Notes: generated by a model not told the origin, from the letters alone. Numbered from the stretch's first letter, positions 13,261 to 26,290 are shown. The stretch: 64,000 nucleotides of DNA from Tachypleus tridentatus (GCF_004210375.1 NC_134833.1:140794127-140858126); one strand, 5' to 3'. Program-made: numbers and translations.

Positions 13261-14170
13261 TTTAAATTTTATTAAAGGTTTTGTGATCTTATATAAAATA
13301 AATTATTGGTTTAGAAATGACTTGCAACCTGTGAAATATTATATGAATTAGTTAGTTGTATTAACTGTTTCATTTACTGAAGGGTTGAAACATTTAGTGA
13401 AAATAAAATATTAAAAATCCATACCTAGATGGCAGTGTTTACTTATTAATGCAAATATATTCTACTAAATGCACTGATTTTCTATATTTTCAAATTTAGT
13501 ATGTAGAGAGCTTGCAAATTATTAATATTGCATCACAGTAAAATTACATTTACATATTACTTCTACTTGTTTTCTTTTATATTTTTCTACTAACTACAAA
13601 TTTAAATAAAACAGTTTTATGAATTAATTTTTAAAATGAAACTATCCAAAGATTTGTAGATATATTTATGTAAAATAAAAAGTTTTGTTCTGTATTCAAT
13701 AATAAATAAAAATTAATTTCTGATGCACTGTTTATTCAAAATTTTTCACACAACTGCTGCACATGTTACACATTTAAATCAACATGGATATATAAAAAAA
13801 TTTGAAGAGTTTCTGTTTACACTTCATATTTCATATATATGATTAACTTGTCCAATCAAAGAAACACATATTCAAAACTCCAAACTGAAAGATATTCAAT
13901 GTTACAAACATTTTATTTCAACTTAATGAAGAGAATGAAGTACTGAAATGTCCCAAAAGATGTAACAAGCATGTTCTGATTAACGGAGAAACAAAATACA
14001 AGTCTCTTCCAGTTTACCTAACTAATCAATCCTCTCTTTACTTCTATGACAGCATGTTTTAAAACACTCAGGCCACCTGACCAGTTATGTCATATTGTAA
14101 TTTCAGTTTGAAAATCTATATAATATCTCAATAATAATACTTTGGAAGAATAGTTAATTCACCAAATAAC

Positions 14171-16839
14171 ACAACTTTTTGAAGATATGATTAAGACTAG
14201 AACAGAAGTGAATTCAAACTCTTATTTAGATAAAGTTGAACTGTATGTTACAAAGAAATGGCTCATGCAATGAAATCAAAGGTTACTGCTCATTGTAATG
14301 CTCATTTACAAACAACTGGGTAGAACAGTAGTTATAAAACATTTCAAGCTCCCATACCACTTTAATTTCTTGAAATTACAAACCCAGGTGTAATTTAAAA
14401 ACAAAAATACCTAGTAACAAAAATTTGTATTTTTAACACTCACCCATTAATGCAAAGGATGTGATTGTTTTTTTCTGGCACCACTAAAGAATGCGTGGTA
14501 ACATTTTTGTCAATTTTAATGGAAACAAATACTGGTGTGTCTAAGCAGTTAGAGGGTGAGTTTAACAAGTAGAATAGCATATATACACATGGAAAGCTCA
14601 GATATGGAGTATTACAAATATTATGATTTTTTATATTAATTGTGTCATGTAGTCATTAAAATAACTAGTGTTGAATTCACACACAGGTAATTTTCTGTTT
14701 AGGTACACAATTACCACATACAAAGAACGTTAATATATTGAATGAAATACAGCTTAGATCCACTTATTACGCTTATTTGATGCCATAAAAAAATGGTTAG
14801 ACAATTTAATATTCTACTTGAATTTTAGCTTGAAAAAAAAAGAAAGAAACCCATTAAAATTATATATTTCTCTAACTTATTGAATAGTTACTTGGTGATT
14901 TATACAAAAATATAAAACCTCTATCAGTGTTTCAAAGTTTAATACAATGTTAACTGCTTGTGTAAACCAACATCTTTATTCTGTCATGGAAACATCTAAC
15001 TTTAAGTACGCTTGTATTACTACCGACAACAGTAAACTTGCAGTTTTTAAAACAACAAAACCTTATATTTTGCAGTGAAAAATATTTTAACAGTATTTTT
15101 TTATCAAATGTTATGAAAATAATTTATTTGGTTTCATTCATCTTTTTATTTTAGCTTTGAAAGGAAAGAAAAAACAATATACGCCATAATTTAATAATGG
15201 TTATATCGAAAACAAATTCTTATTTACCTCTAATATAATATTTTTACATTTCATCTTGTAATTTCACCACAAGTACTAACTTAAATTTCATTCTGATGGT
15301 CATGATATTACAGGTTTATACAAAATTTATTTTAAAAAAATTAAAATAAATATAGAGCTATAGTACTCTAAAAATAATTTGAATTTCGGTAAATGTTTTA
15401 CCAGGTGGTCTCATTACAGTTTAAAAGGCCTGTTATTTTCTCTGATTGATTGTTACAATGTAATTAATCTACCAAAAAAATTGCATCACAAAATTCATAG
15501 TTGTAAAGATGATAGAAAAGGGTAAAATTAAATTTTAACCTGCAAAAAATGAAGAAAATGTTACTAAAGTATTAAATAAACCTATGCAAGAACACAACAT
15601 CGTGAAATGCATTTAATATATAATCGAGACATTAAATAATCATAAGACTGGCTGTAATTTAACAAACAAATCTATTTAAACAAACAGTAAAAGTAAGGTT
15701 TTAAAATAACTGTCAGCTAGTGTATTATATGTAAACAGTAGTACTTCACTATATTGTGGAGTACAACAGAAGCAATACACATAACACACAAATCTTTGTG
15801 AATAGTGAGTTTTATTTCCATGAAATGTCGACTCCATATAGACTATGAAATACAGCATTAAGTAGCATAAGATTAGGCAGGTTTATTTTAATAACTAATA
15901 TACAGTCCATCTAAAATTGAGAGGACTAGTACTACCACCTCCATAGTATAGTCTAACATCATATTTACCAGCTAACTAAATTAAATAAATTTTGAGAAAT
16001 CAAGCTTGGGCAACAAGCTTTGTCAGCCAGTAAAAATTAAGATCTTTATTAAATGCATTCATGGCATATTCACAGAGTAATTATAATTGGTGAACATCAG
16101 TTACATCAACAGTTACTAAAATATATAAAAGCCAGTGCATTTTGGTAACACTACATTCCAAAAATAGTGTTTATGATGTGTCGCTTAGCAACAAAACTAT
16201 TACCTGATATTGGTGTCAGTACATGTACTCAAAGTATATAATGAAATGTATCAACAACAAAAACTGGAAAATATTTGCTGATTTCTTAATTTCGAGTCTC
16301 TGTTGATTTTTGTTTTTATTTGTTTGAAATTAAACACAAAACTACTTAATGCTCTGCCCACCAAGGATATCAAAAGTAGCATAAGACTAGACGTATTTAT
16401 TTTAATAATAAATAAATTCACATACAACTGTTAACATGCAATAAAGCCATGTTATCAAAGAGCAGTACTAGAAATTTAATCATGCTAATGTCTGAAATGA
16501 AACAAAAATACCTTAAATACTTAAAATAATATTTTTCTAATTCCATATTATCAGATAACAGAAAGTTCCCCCAAAAAATGCACCACAGAAGCAACAGCAC
16601 TGATACAGGAAGCCATGGTCATTTTTACTTGTAAAAGCAACAGAGGATTTTATCACTCTGCACTTGGAAACAGGTAAAGCATAAATTAGTTGTAAACACC
16701 ATACAAGTTTTATATTCAATATATTAATATTTTTCCATCTAAGCTTATTAAGTTAAAACCTCAATTATATGTAACCTCATTACTTGTAACAATTTCTACC
16801 TTTCATTTTCTACATCTCCAGCAGAAAAATTCTTTTTAG
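14171..16839. other. Intergenic or 3' flank of CLCC1, nothing recognised
   Basis: Very AT-rich. It contains a partial family-2 SINE at about 16309-16372 and otherwise no repeat or protein that I recognise. The part nearest 16.84 kb presumably includes the CLCC1 3' untranslated region. Confidence 0.5.
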
Positions 16840-18623
16840 TTAATACCTTTTATTTACATTAGGCTTAGAACTGAAGCCTTCATCACTGTTGCTAGGTGTA
16901 TCAATACTCTTTAGTATACAACTATAATTTTTGGCATCAACTGCAAATTCATTACTCATTTCCACAAGATTACTATCAGACAGTGACTTTGCAATTAATT
17001 TTTGTTTATTAATATTTTTACTGGTTCCACTTTTAGTATCTAGTATGTTATATGGAACAGATACAGCACGATAAGTCTTTCTTGTGTCCATCACACTCCA
17101 TTTTTTGCTAACTTTCCTAGATTCTGAGTCCTTTCCTTTGATACAATCCTTAATGTTATTTTCCATACTGTTGCTTCTGGCAATTTCTTCAACTTCTAAG
17201 ATAGGAGCAGATGGGTCCTTGGGGTCAAAGTTTCCATGCTAACTTTACTTAATAACCTTGCAGGAAGATGTAAAGCTTCTGTATTTCTGTAAACTGGTTC
17301 AAGTGTTCCGAGGAAGAATGGAAAATGAACTCGATAACCAAAACACACAACAAAAATTAAGCAAACTATGATAAAAATAAAAACTGTAACAGGAAGCCAC
17401 AGGAATGAAGGAATTTCTAAATAAAGCAACCTGGTGAAACGTCCAATGTGAGTTCCAAGTAATCCAGCAGGGTGGAGCACAAATTTTGAAATGCTTTCTG
17501 ATAAAGCCATTAAAGGAGTAACTTCCCAAAATGGATCTACTAGAATACTCTTGTAGTACTTTTCACAAGGATTTTCTTCCACTGTGAGTCCTGATTTAAA
17601 CCATGCTTTTAAGCTCTGCCACCAGGTCATATCACTAGTTGAACATTCCTCAGGTACAGAGCCATGAGATAAACTAGCATGTTTCTTTGCCAACTGTACC
17701 TTATACAGATATATCCAATCAATACAAAAACTGACTATGAATATTATGGCCAGTGATCTTACAATAATCTGAAACCAACTCTTGTTCATAAAATGAACCT
17801 TAAGTAAAACGAAACCAAAAAAGCATAGTACAGGAATAGTCAATTCTGACAGCCATATAACTCTATATACAAATTCCAACCATGATTCTTTGATAACATG
17901 CTGTTCACTGACAGTACTTCTAGAAATCAACTCTGACAAATTCTGATCAAGTTCGTAAATATACTTATCTGGGTATTCTACAAACAAATTGAAAGCTTCA
18001 ATATAATTTGAAGATAACCTTACATTTATCTGAATCTCTCTGCTATTTTTCAATTTGAAATCAAAAGGCTTAAATTTGTTCAAAAGTTTATTCACTAAGC
18101 GCTTTAAATATATGTACTCACACTTACAAAATCCCTTAGTATTTTCCAAAATGGATTTCTTGCAGTTATTTAGATCATTTTGTAAATTATGGCAGTTACA
18201 TAGCTTAGTATTATTCTTAATTTCACCTAGGTTTTCATTCGATTTCACATCGCCTTTGTCATTCTTCTTAAGGTCCTCATCTTGAAATTGAGTTTCATCA
18301 GTGTATCTTTTAATGTTATTAATTCTATCGCGGTTGATAGCATTACGATCATAATCAAACATGACATGTGGATCTACCCATCCGTTTCTAACTTCATCTG
18401 TGGGACCAAACCACTGGTTCATTTCTTCTTTGGTTGGGATTTTCGCCCGACCACTAAATTCCCTTTTTGTTTTGACATCATTGTTAGTGTTACTACTGAT
18501 ACTAGAACTAGCAATAGTACTTTCGTCTTGTTTATAATTATGTCCACTAGAACAAAGTATTTTTACTATAACAATATACGTTATTATATGTGCTTTAAAC
18601 ACGATTTTTCGCATTTCTAACAT
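16840..18623 (-). CDS. Chloride channel CLIC-like protein 1 homologue, intronless, one frame break
   Basis: CLCC1 family: an ER membrane protein described as an anion (chloride) channel that supports ER ion balance and protein folding. The first 475 residues read without interruption from ATG at 18623. A hydrophobic signal peptide spans about 1-26. A luminal region has paired cysteines (C142/C144, C166/C168). Three membrane spans lie at about 252-278, 284-306 and 402-429. The diagnostic stretch is DMTWWQSLKAWFKSG (331-345), then NPCEKYYKSILVDPFW (351-366), matching the vertebrate [20 protein letters not shown]…NPIW region. Frame breaks at P468, inside a four-C run (17221-17224, GGGG on plus). 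Shifting one base gives KDPSAPILEVEEIARS and continues to a stop at 16840, about 594 residues in all, as expected for a hydrophilic cytosolic tail. The break could be a sequencing or assembly homopolymer error or a real mutation. An in-frame stop lies just upstream of the ATG. The whole reading frame is one exon, unlike vertebrate CLCC1, so it may be a retrocopy. Confidence 0.9.
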
Positions 18624-19179
18624 AACTACTTCAGTAACAGCTAGAAATTTATTTCACCTAACTTCTTCAACCATCAACTAAACCAAAACATATACCATTA
18701 CGCTACCTATGAATGAAAACAACAGTTAACACCACAAAAATACATTCAAGTTTTTGGTTTCTTGAAACATATATTTATGTATTTCAGTGTATATTTTTTG
18801 TCTAAGATATTAATTATTCACCAGTTAAACGTCATATTTTACACTGATTGTCTTATATGAAACATAGGTAACATATGAAGTTCTTAACAAACATCGAGTA
18901 CATTATAAATAATAATAAAACTAGCCTGCAAATTTAAATTTAATAAAAGTTGTTTGGATTTAATGATAAATTTTCAATAATTTAGCCACGCAAATTTCGA
19001 AAATAATAGTCATTTTTATATCACATTAGGATTTTTAACAAATCGCAAATAAAAGTCTCTTACTTAGGTTAACTTACTTACCATAATGGCATTTTCACTG
19101 AAGAAAATGGAAGAATATTGACAACAAATGAATATGCATCCTCATTTATTCTGGTATTGTGCGTGTGAAATCTTTGTCT
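18624..19179. other. CLCC1 5' flank
   Basis: AT-rich sequence expected to hold the CLCC1 promoter and 5' untranslated region. No motif strong enough to call. An in-frame TGA about 35 bases upstream of the CLCC1 ATG supports the chosen start. Confidence 0.4.
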
Positions 19180-19740
19180 TTCAGTCTCAAAACTATTTGT
19201 TGTAGGCTTTCTTTTATGGATTGACTCTGGAGTATCTCGTTTAAATTACCAGCAGGACTCAGCTATCATGCTTATGTTCCACCTTCTCTCATATCTCATT
19301 TACTTTTCACTGATGTCTTGATGAAACCGTTCCCTTTCTTCTTCACTGACGGCACCGAGATTTTTAGGGAAATGGTCAATATGAGAATGCAAGAAATAAA
19401 CTTTCAAGCATGTTATTGACAATATTTTCTTGACTTGGGTTTTGTTCTTTCCTAAACATTTGTCAATAACATTTTTAAAGGTAATCTACACTTCTTTTTC
19501 TATTTTCGAACTGTTCATCCGAAGTTAGTTTCCTAATATGAAACCCAAAAAAGTCCCTTCTTTAAGTTTTGCTTTAGAAAGAGTTGGGAATTACTCACAC
19601 AGATACTTGAAATAGTCGCTATCTTTGTCTGAAGCCTTTAGAAACTGTTTCATCACTCACAATTTTATGTGAAGTGGAGGTAATAAAATGTTCTTTATGT
19701 CAACTAAACTTTCATATTCAATGTTTATTTTTCTAAATTC
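19180..19740 (-). mobile_element. Fragment of an arthropod multicopy transposon-like protein
   Basis: Minus-strand frames, broken several times, give LHIKL, VMKQFLKASDKDSDYFKYLC, FPTLSKAKLKEGTF and then HFPKNLGAVSEEERERFHQDI. The last pattern ('PENLG-VSDE-GERFHQDI') is the tag of a protein family repeated many times in arthropod genomes and usually left uncharacterised; it behaves like a mobile element. Here only a decayed part survives. I cannot assign a superfamily. Confidence 0.6.
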
Positions 19741-19787
19741 TGGTAACAGGCTTACTCTGCGTTGCTATTGTTTATTTATCCAGGTTT

Positions 19788-19975
19788 GATTTGGTTTGTT
19801 TTGAATTTCGCGCAAAGCTACACGAAGGCTATCTGCGCTGGCAGTCCATAATTTAGTAGTGTGAGACCAGAAGAAAGGCAGCTAGTCATCACCACCCACC
19901 GCCAACTTTTGGGCTATTTTTTTTACCAACGAATAGTGGGATTGACCGTAACATTATAACGCTCTCAACGGGTGA
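19788..19975 (-). mobile_element. Family-1 SINE, 5'-truncated
   Basis: Tail and body are intact (GAATTTCGCGCAAAGCTACA, then 'GGCAGCTAGTCATCACC'). The element stops before the tRNA-like head, the usual 5' truncation of a LINE-mobilised copy. Confidence 0.85.
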
Positions 19976-20387
19976 AATAAATTCTTATTGCAATTTCCAC
20001 ATTCGGAAGAGTTAAGATTAGGCCATATTTTAAAATAATGTTGTATTAATTTTAAAAAGTCTTCGTTTTGCACTTACTTATCTTCATTTGTCCAACAGAA
20101 CAGTTAAAATGCTCAACTCTTTATGTAGTGATGCTTCTAAATCTTTAGTGTGTTTTGCAGCCTATTACAGGCTCTCCTTTTGCCCTCTACGACATATTTT
20201 CAAATCTATCAGGAATCCAAAAAGATTATTTACCTATGCATAGGCATAAATGTAACACACAATTTGCAATCAGAGAGAGAAATGTGTCGACTTGAAATTT
20301 TTTCTTCACACACAATGCAGCTTCAATTACTTTGTTTTCATCAAAGGATATCTCTTGATTTCACGTCCTGTAGAACTTTTGTATTAC

Positions 20388-20657
20388 GGCCCAGCATGGC
20401 CAGGTGGGTTAAGACGTGCGACTCCTAATCTGAGAGTTGCGGGTTCGCATCCCCGCTGCACCAAACATACTCGCCCTTTCAGCTGTGGGGGCGTTATAAT
20501 ATGTGGTCAATCCCACTATTCGTTGGTAAAAGAGTAGGCCAAGAGTTGGCGATGACTAGCTGCCTTCCCTCTAGTCTTACACTACTAAATTAGGGACGGC
20601 TAGCGTAAATAGCCCTCAAGTAACTGTGCACAAAATTCAAAAACAAAACAAAAAAGA
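20388..20657 (+). mobile_element. Family-1 SINE, full length
   Basis: Best plus-strand reference copy. A tRNA-like head starts GGCCCAGCATGGCCAGGTGG, with A-box-like (TGGCCAGGTGGGTTAAG) and B-box-like (GCGGGTTCGCATCCC) promoter motifs. A conserved body of about 150 bp follows, then an AAACAAAACAAAAAA tail. About 270 bp. Confidence 0.92.
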
Positions 20658-22888
20658 ACCTTTGTAATCTCTATAAATATCCTTTTCTCATGCTATTTTT
20701 TTATAATTAGAAAATTGATCATGAAAGTCAGTGAGTTATTATTTTCAGGCTATTCCTGAATCTATAGTTTCTTTTCGCAGAGCTTGACTGGTTTTATTCG
20801 TTCGAGTATTGCACTCCAAATATGTGTGAGAATCATAGAAACTTCTTCAGGAAGCGAGATTGGACTTCATGTACTGAATAAGTTTTTTGTTGCTAATTGT
20901 CTGAAAGCATTCTTAAAACTTCTTGAATGTGTGTGTGTCTGATTGACAATATCTTGATTGCATCCACATGAAGTGACCATTTTATTTCAGAAAGTCATTT
21001 TAGGACAGGTCTCTGAAGTCTAACAGAATTTTAAAAAATGAACTAGCGATATTTGGATGAAAGAAAGTGCACATACAACTGTTTAACCGCTCTAGAAAAA
21101 GATATCATTTCAAGACTCAGCAGCACATAATCCAATTAAAAAAAGGGATGAGAGGAACAATTAATTAAGAAACAAATTACAAGAGGACTCACTCCTCATA
21201 TTTTAGCTTTCATTCCATTGTAGCAACCTGAAATATTTTAGGCGTTGTTATGAGACTGACTATGCATATTGTTTGTTTATTTGTAATTAATCACAAAGCT
21301 ATACAATGGGCTATCTGTGTTCTGTCCACCACAGGTATCGAAACGCGGGTTCTGGCAGGATGAATCCGCAAATATATCGCTGTACCACTAGGAGGTGAAA
21401 CACAAGTAGCATCATTTCGTGAATATAGTCAAATATTGACCAATTTCATCTTTTAATGCTGATCAGAGCAGTTCAGCTTTAAAATACCAAAGATTCCACA
21501 AGTTAGGTATTTGTCTTACTTATTAAAAATATACGGTTTTTCTCTTAGGCCTTTTTACGCTTCGCAGCACCATTTCATATCATTTTAAGCTTTCCGCCAT
21601 TATTTAATCAATTTCATTGCCACTGTTTCTAACACCTTCTATCATATGTTTAAATGAAAACTATTTTTAAAATTTTAAGCATTATTTTTAGCAGAACATT
21701 TCATAATTTAAAAATATATATGTCAAAATGTTAATTTTTTCAATAGAGGTGCAGTAAATAATATCTAATAGCTGTTATAATATAGATTTTTAAATATTAT
21801 TTCATATTATGGTTTGTAGTGATCAGGGTTATACATTAAAAGAATTAGGAGATTCAGTAAGATTGGTAAATAAAAATGGTAAAGTTTTAAATTAGAGCTT
21901 AGTGGTGTAATTTGTACAGCAGCGAAAGATCAGACTTAGAATGCATAATGGTATTTTTTAGGCTTACTGTAGTTCATCTTGCTGGTAAATCTTTAAACAG
22001 ATTAAATACATTGTTTTATTAAACAAAAACAATCTAAAAACTAGTCTGTTTGTGCTTTTACTTCAGTCTAGATCTATTAGTTTAAATTCAGTTTATAGAT
22101 AGAGTATTAATGAGACCAAATGTATTATTATTGTTAATATTAGTAATACGTTAACATCAAATAAAGGCAAGTTATCACTTCTTTAAACGGAAGATAAACT
22201 TAATTACTTTAGTGTGAACGTAAAGTAGTGATACAATACTGTAATATATTTGATTCTGAAATTTTAGGCTTAACAATGTAGACTACTGGTAGTGGTGTTT
22301 ACATTTAATATTGAGTAGTTATTTCCAGGTTAGAAATACAATGCTTCAGATAAATGTTGGAGTTAAGCATTCACAGGTGTGATGTATGCAATAAGTGGGT
22401 TTTATTTGGGAACTTGGGACTGCTTGTACTTTTAGGGAAGCAGGTAGTAAATACTGCAATTTGTATGTAGTTTGTACTTGTAGATTGGAGATGGAGGCTT
22501 TAAAGTAGAGACAGTAGATAGAGAATCTAATAAAATCAATGAAAAAAATCAATCAGGAAACAGACAGAAACTTACACAAAGAAATAAAAAAATTTGGAAA
22601 ACAGTATCAAAAAACAGCTAAGCCAGTCACTGAATTTATAAACCAGTTGAGTTAATAATTAAGCTGTTATTAATACAGTTTTCCAATCATTGACTTCCCC
22701 TTATAGGCTCCCAATTATTGTTTAACACTTGGTATTAAACCATACTGTTCTTTTTATCCTTTTTTATTATTTGTTTGCTTTATCCACACGTGTAAATATA
22801 CTTACCTTTTGTATAACTTTCTTTGTCGTTTTTTAACCCTTGACTTTATTTATTACTGAGATGTAAAGAGTCAAGTCAACTGTGAAAA
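20658..22888. other. Intergenic with one family-2 SINE
   Basis: Apart from the SINE at 21270-21396, I recognise no gene or repeat in this AT-rich stretch. Confidence 0.45.
21270..21396 (-). mobile_element. Family-2 SINE
   Basis: Reads tail first: GTTTGTTTATTTGTAATT, CACAAAGCTATACAATGGGC, 'TCTGTCCACCACAGGTATCG', then AACGCGGGTTCT and TGTACCACTAGGAGG (reversed tRNA-like head). Confidence 0.8.
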
Positions 22889-25345
22889 ATGGCAGTTGGA
22901 TTTCAACAGAAGCTTAAATTTCTACATGCAAGGCATAATTCAGCTAACAATTACTTTCAGGAGGTAAGAGTACTATTACAACTAAAACTAAAAGTAATTG
23001 ATCTGATTGTAATGAACCTATTCTATTGGGTAACGAATTTCAACTCTTGGCTTGTGCAGAGGAGGAACTGTTGGAGGGAAGGAAAACCAAAGGGTCAGAG
23101 AAAAGATGTGGAGAATATAACTGATAAAGCAAGAGATGTAATGAAGGGGCTAACAGTGATGTATCTTGAGAATAATGATGTAGGGAAAAGTAGGTCAGAG
23201 GAAGAACTGATTAATAACTACAAGAGGTTGATAACAGTGTATAAAAGAAAGGGCTATAAAATAATTGTGTCAGGCATATTGCCAAGAATTAATTGTGGGA
23301 ATAAAACTGAGTAGGGCACTGAAAGCTAAATGTTAGACTTAAGTTAATATATAAGGATAAACAGATTGGCTGGTTGAACTTGTGGGATCAGTTCATTTGG
23401 AGAAAGGAGCTTTCTTGAATGAATAGATCACATTTAAAAAGGTAAGAGCTGGCTTGCTTGCAAGGGCCATTAATTTGGTTGTGTGTGAAGTTTTAAACTG
23501 AGGCTAGATAGTGGTGAGGGCCACAATAAAATAAATGGTAAGATAAGATGTAGAGAAGAGTTTAGTAGAGAAAAATAGCATAAAAGTAGTTATAAGGGTT
23601 GGCTTATTTGTTATTACCATAATGCTAGATCCATAAGAAATAAGATAGATAACCTTAAGGCACTGGAAGGAATGGAGGATTTTGATATAATGGGAATAAC
23701 TGAAACATGGTTAAATGCAGATAGTTTTGATGGCACAAATAAATGTTTGTAGATTATTTGATATGGATGGAGTACTAAAGAGAGAGGTAGGAGTGGTTTT
23801 ATTTATAAAATGTGAGTTGCATCCTGTTAAAAGTTGAAGATACCAAAGATAATGGCAAGGATGTTGAATTAATTTGGATTTCTATTAGAGCATGTAAAGA
23901 GAAAGGCATTTAGTAGAAATGGTTTACAGACCACCAAAAGATACTGATGAAACTAGTGAGATCATTTTACAGTGATCTTAAATTTTCAGATGTTAATGAG
24001 GTCATAATTATAGGTGATTTTAATTTCAGGCACAAAGATTGGGAAATTCTGGGTCAAACCATGAGGGAGAAAGATTTTTGGAAATTGTTCAAGATGTTTT
24101 TCTTCACCAATTGGTCATGGAAACAATGCTATTTTAGATTTATTGTTAAATTCTAATACAGAAATTGTTGAGAGGGTGGAACTTGGTGAATGTCTGGGTG
24201 TAAGTGGTCATTGCTCAATGTTTTGTTGCATATGAAGATTGGAAATAACGATATCTTGGTTAAATAAGTTTTTAAGGGTTCTGACCAAAATTATCTGTTG
24301 TAAGTTGAATAGCTGAGTTATTTGAAGACACTGATAAAATGTGAAACATTTTTTAAGGATAAATTTTGAATATTCAGGATAAATATATTCTTTGCAGAAA
24401 GAAAAATGCAATTGCAAGTTAAGAAACAGTTGTCTCACAAAGGGTGTAAGAGATAAAATTAATGAAAATCATCACAAATTTAATAAATTTAAATTGACTT
24501 GTATGATGGAAGATTACAGAAGATCAAGAAGGTTGGTCAAACAGTAATTAAGTCATCAAAAAGGATGTATGGAAAAAGGTTGGCTGAAAATGTGAACAAT
24601 AACAGTAACGATTTCTTTAAGTAGATTAAGAGTAAACAAAATGTTAAAATGGGGTAGGCCCTTGAGGGATAATGGAAGCTAGTAGTTGATGAGTATGAGA
24701 TAGCTGGGTTATTAAATTCTGCTCTTTCTTCAGTTTTCACTCATGAAGGTTTAAGCATTATTCTTCATCTTGAACAGTTAATAGATAGAAACAAGGTCAG
24801 ACAATATGATTGCATTAATTCTGAGCTTGTTAAGAAAAAATGGGAAGTTTAAAGTAAGGCTCATGGGCCAGATAATATTCTCCAAAGGTTTTGAATAAGG
24901 TTAAGAATCGGGTATGCGAGCAACTTGCTGTTGTTTTTAAAAATCCTTGAACAGTGGGCAAGTGCCAAAGGATTAGAAGTTAACTAATGTCACTTTTCTT
25001 TTCAAGGGAGGCAATAAAAACTGTTCCAGTAATTATAGGCCTACTAGTCTTACATCAGTTGTGGGAAAAGTTTTGGAAAGTCTGATAAGATATTATTTGC
25101 AAAGTTTTTTAATAAAGTTTCGAATTTTATTGGATAGTCAACATGGTGTCAGTGTGGGAGAATCTTGCTTCACAAGACATTCATTGAAAAGAGTACTGCT
25201 TATGTAGATGAGGGTAAAGATGAAGGTTTGGTATAGCAGGATTTTCAGAAGACATTTGACAAGGTGCTATATAAGAGTTGTAAAAATATCTATATAGGTG
25301 TGTGGGATAAATTAACTAATTGGAGAGTGGTTAGATGGAAGAAAG
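22889..25345 (+). mobile_element. CR1-like LINE, 3' half missing
   Basis: Decayed but ordered domains. An SGNH-esterase-like segment lies at 23140-23470 (RSEEELINNYKRL, IIVSGILPRIN, LNLWDQFIWRKEL). An APE-type endonuclease lies at 23600-24230 (HNARSIRNKIDNLKALEG, GITETWLN, VIIIGDFNFRHKDWE, ECLGVSGHCSM). The start of the reverse transcriptase lies at 25020-25260 (NYRPTSLTSVVGKVLE, DSQHG, then DFQKTFDKV, motif A). The sequence ends soon after motif A, so the catalytic YxDD part and the 3' end are absent. An esterase plus APE endonuclease plus this RT points to the CR1/L2 group. Confidence 0.85.
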
Positions 25346-26201
25346 TGTTGTTATAAACGGAATTCACTTACTCTGGATTAATTGCAATTAATTAATTGCT
25401 GTACTAGCAGGAGGCAAAATATTGATAAACAGCTACAAACCGTGAATTACATTTGACCTCTATGGAAGGTAGTTTATCGCACGTGAATAAGAAATCAAAT
25501 TGTATTTTTTTCTTAATCTAGATTTTTAGTTACAGCATGCTTCCATAAAACTTTTTTTACATCAATGAGTTTGTTTGTTTTTAATATTAATTTCCTAAAT
25601 TTAAACGTGGGACAAAACTTAAGAAGTAATGTGAAAAGTGTAGCCTGTTTGTAAAGTTTTCCGTTTCCACACGCGGATTGTGTATCTAACATCTTTCTAT
25701 CGATCTATTAATATTTTGGGGAAAGAATGGCCAGATTAATCGTGAGATTGTATGTGTAAAAGATAATTGTGGTTTGGTATGGCTTTCTGAGGATGTGAAA
25801 AATTTGCGATGTTTCTATCACGTGCTAAGTTTCTGCTTCCTCAGTACCTATCCCATACAGCAAGAATACCATGACGAAAGTTGGGTGTTTTTATATAACC
25901 TTTGAGGCAAGTAAGTGTTCACATTTTGAAATGGTCATTTATTTATTGTTGTATTCTGAGAAAATCGTGCTGTATTTTTAATTAAATTTGTCATAGAAAA
26001 TTTTAATACAGATGTTACATGATACAAAGTTGAGTACGCAAATCTTTAGATTGTTACATTAAAAATAAACTCACCAAAACTGTTCTTTTGTAAATATTAG
26101 TGGAAAAATATATTTTTCTGGTTTTGTTACATTTAGATAAGCTAAGTTGAACATCTAATTACTTAAAAAAACAACAACAAAACATTACAACCCTGTCATC
26201 A

Positions 26202-26290
26202 TTGTTTTTGCGCAAAGCTACATAGTGGGCTCTCTGCACCTTATCCACCATGGAGAATCGAACTCAGAATTTTAGCACATTAATGTCCAT
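26202..26290 (-). mobile_element. Family-2 SINE inside the direct repeat
   Basis: TTTGCGCAAAGCTACATAGT followed by the reversed head motif GAGAATCGAACTC. The same insertion is at 54565-54652. Confidence 0.7.

Larger units (their letters stand above)
10925..14170. repeat. Copy B of the old tandem segmental duplication
   Basis: Compact counterpart of 1-8180, colinear and in direct orientation. It carries its own later insertions, notably a SINE at 12.36 kb and a fold-back element at 13.09 kb. No host exon recognised. Confidence 0.75.

Noticed and set aside
20388-20460. A functional tRNA gene
   Set aside because: The cloverleaf-like head is followed directly by the SINE body and tail, and the same head recurs in many copies. 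It is a SINE promoter region.
22889-23314. A 141-codon frame as a host gene
   Set aside because: Its second half carries the SGNH-esterase pattern of CR1-type LINEs, and endonuclease and RT segments follow in order.
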